Source of the DNA: a bacterium 1xD42-67
GTDB lineage: Bacteria; Bacillota; Clostridia; Oscillospirales; Oscillospiraceae
Direction of reading: 5' to 3'
NCBI GenBank assembly: GCA_003612335.1
Contig: RAYO01000010.1
Coordinates: 62,001-126,000, forward strand
DNA: 64,000 nt
Part shown: positions 59,828 to 64,000 of the stretch, piece after piece
Layout of the letters: each line of letters begins with the position of its first letter
Numbering within the stretch: position 1 is the stretch's first letter
Translations under genes and position numbers: made by a program
Notes under the pieces: generated by a model
Database searches by the model: none
What the model was told of the DNA's origin: nothing
Seen by the model: the letters and a program-made list of their open reading frames with translations, nothing else

Positions 59828-60124
59828 TTACTCGTCCTTGCAGACGATCATAGAGCGCATCACGCCGTCAGTGATCCGGAAGATACGGTCCAGCTCAGCG
59901 GGGACGGCAGCGGCGGCAGTGAAGGTCATCAGCACGTAATAGCCGTCCATCAGGTCGTTGATGGGGTAGGCCAGCCGGCGCTTGCCCCACTCGCTGATCT
60001 CGGACACAGTGCCGTTGGCCTCGACCACGGACTTGAACCGCTCCACCAGAGCGGCGATCTGCTCCTCGTTCAGGTCAGGCTTCAGGATATAGACCGCCTC
60101 GTAGTTCGCATTGATCTTTGCCAT
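59828..60124 (-). CDS. rpsF: 30S ribosomal protein S6
   Basis: 98 residues. NYEAVYILKPDLNEEQIAAL, EWGKRRLAYPINDLMDGYYV and RITDGVMRSMIV are diagnostic of bS6, the partner of S18 in the 30S platform. First gene of its operon. The ATG follows AAGGAGGTG. Confidence 0.97.
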   Translation of the reverse strand: MAKINANYEAVYILKPDLNEEQIAALVERFKSVVEANGTVSEISEWGKRRLAYPINDLMDGYYVLMTFTAAAAVPAELDRIFRITDGVMRSMIVCKDE

Positions 60125-60209
60125 GTTTTTTGCACCTCCTTATGGACATGTGGCCCCCGGATGGCCGGGAGCAAGGATATCGCTGTCCCCTCAGGGGACA
60201 GTCCAATAT
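60125..60209 (-). promoter_or_regulatory. rpsF leader
   Basis: Short leader with a perfect hairpin CTGTCCCC/GGGGACAG (about 60184-60202) and a following GC-rich stem CCCGGCC...GGCC near 60150-60168. S6:S18 complexes bind such leaders in many bacteria, but I cannot show the specific site from sequence alone. Confidence 0.4.
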
Positions 60210-60237
60210 ATTATACCGGAGATCGGCAGGATGTCAA
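60210..60237 (-). promoter_or_regulatory. rpsF-ssb-rpsR promoter
   Basis: Minus strand: TTGACA (60237-60232), 16-bp spacer, TATAAT (60215-60210), both consensus. Confidence 0.9.
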
Positions 60238-60289
60238 GGAAAATTTTCATTTTCACCCGGTCTTTGGGGAAAGGATGCCCTGGACATAC

Positions 60290-60318
60290 TTGTCAAATGG
60301 AGCAAAAGCCATTATAAT
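60290..60318 (+). promoter_or_regulatory. asnS promoter
   Basis: TTGTCA (60290-60295), 17-bp spacer, TATAAT (60313-60318), about 60 bases before the start. Confidence 0.9.
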
Positions 60319-60380
60319 AGAGGGGCTTTGAACATCCGGCCCCCTGAGGCCGGAAATCCCGAGATATGGAGAGGATCGAT

Positions 60381-61775
60381 ATGGAACGCACCGCCATCGC
60401 CGCCATCTTTGCCGACCAGGACCGCCTGGACGGACAGGCCGTCACCGTCATGGGCTGGGCCCGGAGCATCCGTGACATGAAGGGATTCGGCTTCATCGAG
60501 CTCAACGACGGCTCCTGCTTCAAGAACCTCCAGGTGGTCATGGACGCCAGCCTTCTGGACAACTACAAAGAGATCGCCGGCCAGAACGTGGGGGCCGCCC
60601 TCATCGTCAAGGGCCAGGTGGTGCTCACCCCCGGGGCCAAACAGCCTCTGGAGATGAAGGCCGCCTCCATCCAGGTGGAGGGCCCCTCTACCCCCGACTA
60701 CCCCCTTCAGAAGAAGCGCCACAGCATGGAGTTTCTGCGCTCCATCCAGCACCTGCGGCCCCGGACCAACCTGTTCTCCGCCGCCTTCCGGGTGCGCTCG
60801 GTGGCAGCCCACGCCGTCCACTGCTTTTTCCAGGACCGGGGCTTCGTCTATGTCCACACCCCCATCATCACCGGCTCCGACTGTGAGGGCGCCGGAGAGA
60901 TGTTCCAGGTGACCACCCTGGACCTCAACGGCCTGCCCCGCACTGAAGACGGAAAGGTGGACTACAGCAAGGACTTCTTCGGCAAGCAGACCAGCCTCAC
61001 TGTCTCCGGCCAGCTCAACGCCGAGAACTTCGCCATGGCCTTTGGCAACGTATACACCTTCGGCCCCACCTTCCGGGCAGAGAACTCCAATACCCAGCGC
61101 CACGCCGCTGAGTTCTGGATGATCGAGCCGGAGATGGCCTTCGCCGACCTGGGCGACTATATGGACAATGCCGAGGCCATGATCAAGTATGTCATCACCA
61201 CCGTGCTGGCCAAGTGCCCCGATGAGATCGGCTTCTTCAACTCCTTCGTGGACAAGGGCCTGAAGGAGCGGCTGGAGCATGTGGCCGCCGCCGACTTCGG
61301 CCGGGTGAGCTATACCGAGGCGGTGGAGATCCTCAAGAAAAACAATGACAAGTTCGACTTCAAGGTGGAGTGGGGCTGCGACCTGCAGACCGAGCACGAG
61401 CGCTACCTCACCGAGCAGGTATTCCAGCGCCCCGTCTTCGTCACCGACTACCCCAAGGAGATCAAGGCCTTCTATATGCGCCTCAACGACGATGGGAAGA
61501 CCGTAGCCGCCGCCGACTGTCTGGTGCCCGGCATCGGGGAGATCATCGGCGGATCCCAGCGCGAGGAGCGGCACGAGGTGCTGGAGGCCCGCATGGGCGA
61601 GCTGGGCCTGGACCCCCACGACTACTGGTGGTATCTGGACCTGCGGCGCTTCGGCTCCTGCCGCCACGCCGGCTACGGCATGGGCTTCGAGCGCATGGTG
61701 ATGTACCTCACCGGCATCAACAACATCCGCGACACCCTGCCCCACCCCCGCACCGTGGGCAACGCGGAATTTTGA
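60381..61775 (+). CDS. asnS: Asparaginyl-tRNA synthetase
   Basis: 464 residues. N-terminal OB fold for the anticodon ([20 protein letters not shown]), then class II core: [14 protein letters not shown], the motif 2 region [21 protein letters not shown] and motif 3 [16 protein letters not shown]. The start is the second ATG (60381) after GGAGAGGA; an ATG five codons upstream is possible. The stop shares a base with the following small gene. Confidence 0.97.
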   Translation: MERTAIAAIFADQDRLDGQAVTVMGWARSIRDMKGFGFIELNDGSCFKNLQVVMDASLLDNYKEIAGQNVGAALIVKGQVVLTPGAKQPLEMKAASIQVEGPSTPDYPLQKKRHSMEFLRSIQHLRPRTNLFSAAFRVRSVAAHAVHCFFQDRGFVYVHTPIITGSDCEGAGEMFQVTTLDLNGLPRTEDGKVDYSKDFFGKQTSLTVSGQLNAENFAMAFGNVYTFGPTFRAENSNTQRHAAEFWMIEPEMAFADLGDYMDNAEAMIKYVITTVLAKCPDEIGFFNSFVDKGLKERLEHVAAADFGRVSYTEAVEILKKNNDKFDFKVEWGCDLQTEHERYLTEQVFQRPVFVTDYPKEIKAFYMRLNDDGKTVAAADCLVPGIGEIIGGSQREERHEVLEARMGELGLDPHDYWWYLDLRRFGSCRHAGYGMGFERMVMYLTGINNIRDTLPHPRTVGNAEF

Positions 61776-62023
61776 TGAGGTCCGAGCTGCAGAAGATCCC
61801 CGGCGTGGGGCCCAATATGGCCCGGCGTATGGAGCGCATCGGCTGTCCCACCCTGGACAGCCTGAAAGGCCAGGACCCGGAGGAGCTCTACCGGCGGGAC
61901 TGCCTGTTCCAGGGCTGTCAGGTGGACCGGTGCGTCCTCTATGTCTACCGCCTGGCCGTCCACTACGCCGAGCACGGCTCCTGTCCGCCGGACAAGCCCA
62001 ACTGGTGGGACTGGAAAGACTGA
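61775..62023 (+). CDS. Helix-hairpin-helix protein (Cdd1-like)
   Basis: 82 residues. The N-terminal LQKIPGVGPNMARRMERIGC is a helix-hairpin-helix of the TfoX-C/Cdd1 type; CLFQGCQVDRCVLYVYRLAV adds Cys that may bind metal, and it ends HYAEHGSCPPDKPNWWDWKD. Proteins of this kind are called pathogenicity locus Cdd1 in C. difficile; function unknown. It is translationally coupled to asnS (TGATG). Confidence 0.87.
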   Translation: MRSELQKIPGVGPNMARRMERIGCPTLDSLKGQDPEELYRRDCLFQGCQVDRCVLYVYRLAVHYAEHGSCPPDKPNWWDWKD

Positions 62024-62055
62024 AGGATCCCCCGGTTCACGCCGGGGGATCCTTT
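62023..62055. terminator. Bidirectional terminator after the asnS operon
   Basis: AAGGATCCCCCGG and CCGGGGGATCCTTT form a 13-bp stem. It overlaps the stop codon of the convergent dehydrogenase gene. Confidence 0.92.
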
Positions 62056-62981
62056 ACCAGACCGATCAGCTCTTCCCCCGCCAGATACCGGCGGAGATTC
62101 TCCTGGGCCATCTCCACACATTTGCGGCGGGTGAGCTCCATCCGCATCCCTCCGGCCACATGGGGGGTGAGGAGCAGATCCGGGACAGACCACAGCGGGC
62201 TGTCCTCGGGCAGAGGCTCCGGGACGGTGACGTCCAGAAAGGCCCCCCACAGCTTCCCGGCAGTCATGGCCTGGACCAGGGCCTCCTGATCCAGGACGGA
62301 TCCCCGGCCGGCGCTGAGGAGGATCGCGCCGTCCCTCATCAAGGCGATCCGATCCCGGTCCATCAGGCCCGCTGTCTGGGGGGAGTGGGGCAGGCACAGG
62401 GCCACCGTGTCCGCCTGGGGCAGCCACTGGTCCAGCCGGTCCATGGTGTCCAGCTGGTCGAAGCCCTCCACTGGGCCCCGCACTGTCCGCTTCAGGCCCA
62501 CCGTCCTGGCCCCCAGGCCCTGGCACATCCCGGCGAAGACAGAGCCGATGTGCCCAGCCCCCACCACCAGCACTGTGGTGCCCTGCACCGGACGCATCTT
62601 CCCCAGATCCTCCCAGCGGCGGGCCGTCTGGCTGTCCCGATACCGGGGCAGCTTGTGGCCCAGGGCCAGCAGTCCAGCCAGCATGTGCTCCGCCACGCTG
62701 AGGCTGTTGGAGCCGCTGGAGGAGGTGAACAGGATGCCCTGGGGCAGGGCGCCGTCGTATTCGTCGGTGCCCGCCCACATGGTCTGGAACCATTTGAGGC
62801 TGACCGCCCCCTTCATCATCTCCGGCCGGGGCCAGCCGAAGATCACGGTGGCGGCGGCGATCTGCTCCGGTGTGACGGTGCTGCTCCTGGCGCAGACGTG
62901 GACAGCGTCGGGGGCGATGGCCTCGAACTCCTCCCGCTCCCCCTGGTGCAGGGGGAGGAGGTTCAAAATATATTCGGACAT
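62037..62981 (-). CDS. D-isomer-specific 2-hydroxyacid dehydrogenase (second)
   Basis: 314 residues. TTVLVVGAGHIGSVFAGMCQ (Rossmann motif, about 140), CLPHSPQTAGLMDRD, LSAGRGSVLDQEAL, a Pro-Glu-Pro segment and LTPHVAGGM with the catalytic His. The N-terminus EYILNLLPLHQGEREEFEA is of the GhrB/CtbP-like NAD branch that uses varied hydroxyacids. The start is the ATG behind AAAGGAGCG; the open frame runs upstream without a signal. It differs from the paralogue at 3483 and has no pathway partner here. Confidence 0.9.
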   Translation of the reverse strand: MSEYILNLLPLHQGEREEFEAIAPDAVHVCARSSTVTPEQIAAATVIFGWPRPEMMKGAVSLKWFQTMWAGTDEYDGALPQGILFTSSSGSNSLSVAEHMLAGLLALGHKLPRYRDSQTARRWEDLGKMRPVQGTTVLVVGAGHIGSVFAGMCQGLGARTVGLKRTVRGPVEGFDQLDTMDRLDQWLPQADTVALCLPHSPQTAGLMDRDRIALMRDGAILLSAGRGSVLDQEALVQAMTAGKLWGAFLDVTVPEPLPEDSPLWSVPDLLLTPHVAGGMRMELTRRKCVEMAQENLRRYLAGEELIGLVKDPPA

Positions 62982-63017
62982 AGGCAGCGCTCCTTTCAAG
63001 ATCTGGCAGTCCTCTCC

Positions 63018-63046
63018 ATTATAGCGGAGGCCCCTCTTCGTGACAA
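63018..63046 (-). promoter_or_regulatory. Promoter of the second dehydrogenase gene
   Basis: Minus strand: TTGTCA (63046-63041), 17-bp spacer, TATAAT (63023-63018). Confidence 0.85.
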
Positions 63047-63061
63047 GCCCCATCCTTCGCC

Positions 63062-63090
63062 TTTACTCCCCGGAAAAGCTGTGGTAGAAT
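63062..63090 (+). promoter_or_regulatory. Probable recG promoter
   Basis: TTTACT (63062-63067), 17-bp spacer, TAGAAT (63085-63090), 36 bases before the start codon. Confidence 0.6.
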
Positions 63091-63125
63091 GGAGCGGGAG
63101 TCCCTGGAGGAAGGAGGCCGTCCCT

Positions 63126-64000
63126 ATGTCCATCACACGAAGCACCCCCCTCACCCAGCTCCCCGGCGTGGGAGAGGCCAGGGGCAAGAAGCTGGAGCGG
63201 TCGGGACTGGTATCCGCCGGGGACCTGTTGGGCTGGTATCCCCGGGGCTATGAGGACCGGCGGCAGATCCATACCATCCGCGAGGCCCCTCTGGACTGCC
63301 GGACATGTGTCGCCGCTATGGCGGCGGAGCACCCACGCCGCTCCCGAATCCGCAAGGGGCTGGAGCTGGTGCAGGTGAAGGTGGTGGACCACACCGGCGC
63401 CCTCCATCTGACCTTCTTCAACCAGGGCTATGTAGAGCGGGCCATCAAGGCCGGGGAGGAGTATATCTTCTTCGGCGCTGTGGAGGAGCAGGGCCGGCGG
63501 CGGGCCATGGTCAACCCGATCTTCGAACGGGCAGACAAACAGTCCTTCACCGGCTGCATCATGCCGGTCTACCGGCTGACAGCGGGGATCTCCAACCACC
63601 TGCTGGCCTCCCTGGCCCGGCAGGTCCTGCCCTGCGCCGGGGAGCTCCCCGAGACCCTGCCCCAGCAGATCCGTCAGGCCCACCAGCTGGCGGGAGCGGA
63701 GTTCGCCCTAAAGAACATCCACTTCCCGGAAAACGAGGAGGCCCTCTCCCTGGCCCGGCGCCGTCTGGCCTTCGAGGAGCTGTTCTATCTGGCGGTGGGC
63801 CTCAGCTGTCTGAAGGACCGCCGGGCCCAGAGGGCGGCGGGCTGGGCCCTCCCGCTCCGGCCCAAGGAGGAGTTCCTGGCCCTCCTCCCCTTCTCCCCCA
63901 CCCAGGCCCAGAACCGTGTGATGGATCAGATATCCGCCGACCTGACCTCAGGCCGGCCCATGGACCGGCTGGTCCAAGGGGACGTGGGCTCTGGCAAGAC
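63126..64000 (+). CDS. recG: ATP-dependent DNA helicase RecG, 5' part (cut by the window end)
   Basis: The frame is open from ATG 63126, behind AAGGAGG, to the last base; about 291 of roughly 680 residues are present. The wedge/OB domain shows LTQLPGVGEARGKKLERSGL and GDLLGWYPRGYEDRR at the start, then FFNQGYVERAIKAGEEYIFF. FSPTAQNRVMDQISADL-type sequence (here FSPTQAQNRVMDQISADL) leads into Walker A GDVGSGKT at the very end. RecG reverses stalled forks and branch-migrates Holliday junctions. Confidence 0.94.
   Translation, partial: MSITRSTPLTQLPGVGEARGKKLERSGLVSAGDLLGWYPRGYEDRRQIHTIREAPLDCRTCVAAMAAEHPRRSRIRKGLELVQVKVVDHTGALHLTFFNQGYVERAIKAGEEYIFFGAVEEQGRRRAMVNPIFERADKQSFTGCIMPVYRLTAGISNHLLASLARQVLPCAGELPETLPQQIRQAHQLAGAEFALKNIHFPENEEALSLARRRLAFEELFYLAVGLSCLKDRRAQRAAGWALPLRPKEEFLALLPFSPTQAQNRVMDQISADLTSGRPMDRLVQGDVGSGK

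Noticed and set aside
59675-60331. Plus-strand 218-residue frame over the ssb-rpsF region
   Set aside because: Antisense to ssb and rpsF and crossing their leader; no family motif.

Overview
The window is high-GC DNA (roughly 60-65% by eye) with Firmicutes-type genes: SpoIIP, SpoVB and YabN/RqcP-like proteins, an isoleucine T-box leader, NiaR, an archaeal-type (type 3) prolyl-tRNA synthetase, and sigma-A promoters with near-consensus hexamers at 17-bp spacing. This fits an anaerobic, probably endospore-forming gut member of the Clostridia, most likely Oscillospiraceae (Flavonifractor / Pseudoflavonifractor / Lawsonibacter type). The genus is inference.

Layout. 1-3.0 kb: start of the S10 ribosomal operon (rpsJ, minus strand) with a structured, terminator-containing leader; a PadR regulator with two membrane-associated partners; tRNA-Arg(ACG) with its own promoter and terminator. 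3.4-11.5 kb: a hydroxyacid-type catabolic island. It has a TRAP transporter (DctP-DctQ-DctM), a DUF6282 hydrolase, an HD protein, an Ldh_2-family dehydrogenase, a convergent D-2-hydroxyacid dehydrogenase and a divergent LysR regulator. 11.5-23.2 kb: a seven-gene island of SWIM zinc-finger protein, three tandem HEAT-type paralogues, MoxR AAA ATPase, DUF5682 protein and VWA protein. It resembles E. coli yehQ/yehL/yehM/yehP with an added triplicated scaffold gene. 23.3-29.5 kb: a DEDDh exonuclease, then a compact envelope-glycan operon (GT-C-like membrane protein, UbiA/DPPR-synthase-like protein, acyltransferase, HAD phosphatase, two small EamA proteins). 29.5-37.3 kb: proS, niaR, and an Ile T-box whose transcript carries three non-synthetase genes before ileS.

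37.4-43.7 kb: a complete F-type ATP synthase operon (a-c-b-[delta C-domain fused to alpha]-gamma-beta-epsilon). There is no free delta gene, and subunit c carries a signal-peptide-like extension. 43.8-47.3 kb: a zinc-ribbon protein, purine nucleoside phosphorylase, an MTA/SAH deaminase-type amidohydrolase and an unknown protein, with a multi-hairpin repeat element between two of them. 47.3-52.6 kb: SpoVB-like flippase, MazG, HU, RqcP, then an ApbE / NusG-domain-II / Gx-transporter trio resembling part of the flavin-based extracellular electron transfer locus. 52.6-58.5 kb: XRE regulator, SpoIIP, a 56-residue FeoB-associated-type Cys-rich protein, a small XRE/DUF6442-like pair, a second MoxR-VWA pair and a GNAT protein. 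58.5-64 kb: rpiB, the rpsF-ssb-rpsR operon, asnS with a small HhH protein, a second 2-hydroxyacid dehydrogenase, and the first 875 bases of recG, cut by the window edge.

The strongest candidates for new biology are the delta-alpha fusion in the ATP synthase, the SWIM/HEAT/MoxR/DUF5682/VWA island with a palindromic element inside its DUF5682 gene, the T-box transcript carrying three unrelated genes, and the putative lipid-linked pentose pathway. All family assignments come from motif recognition, not database searches.
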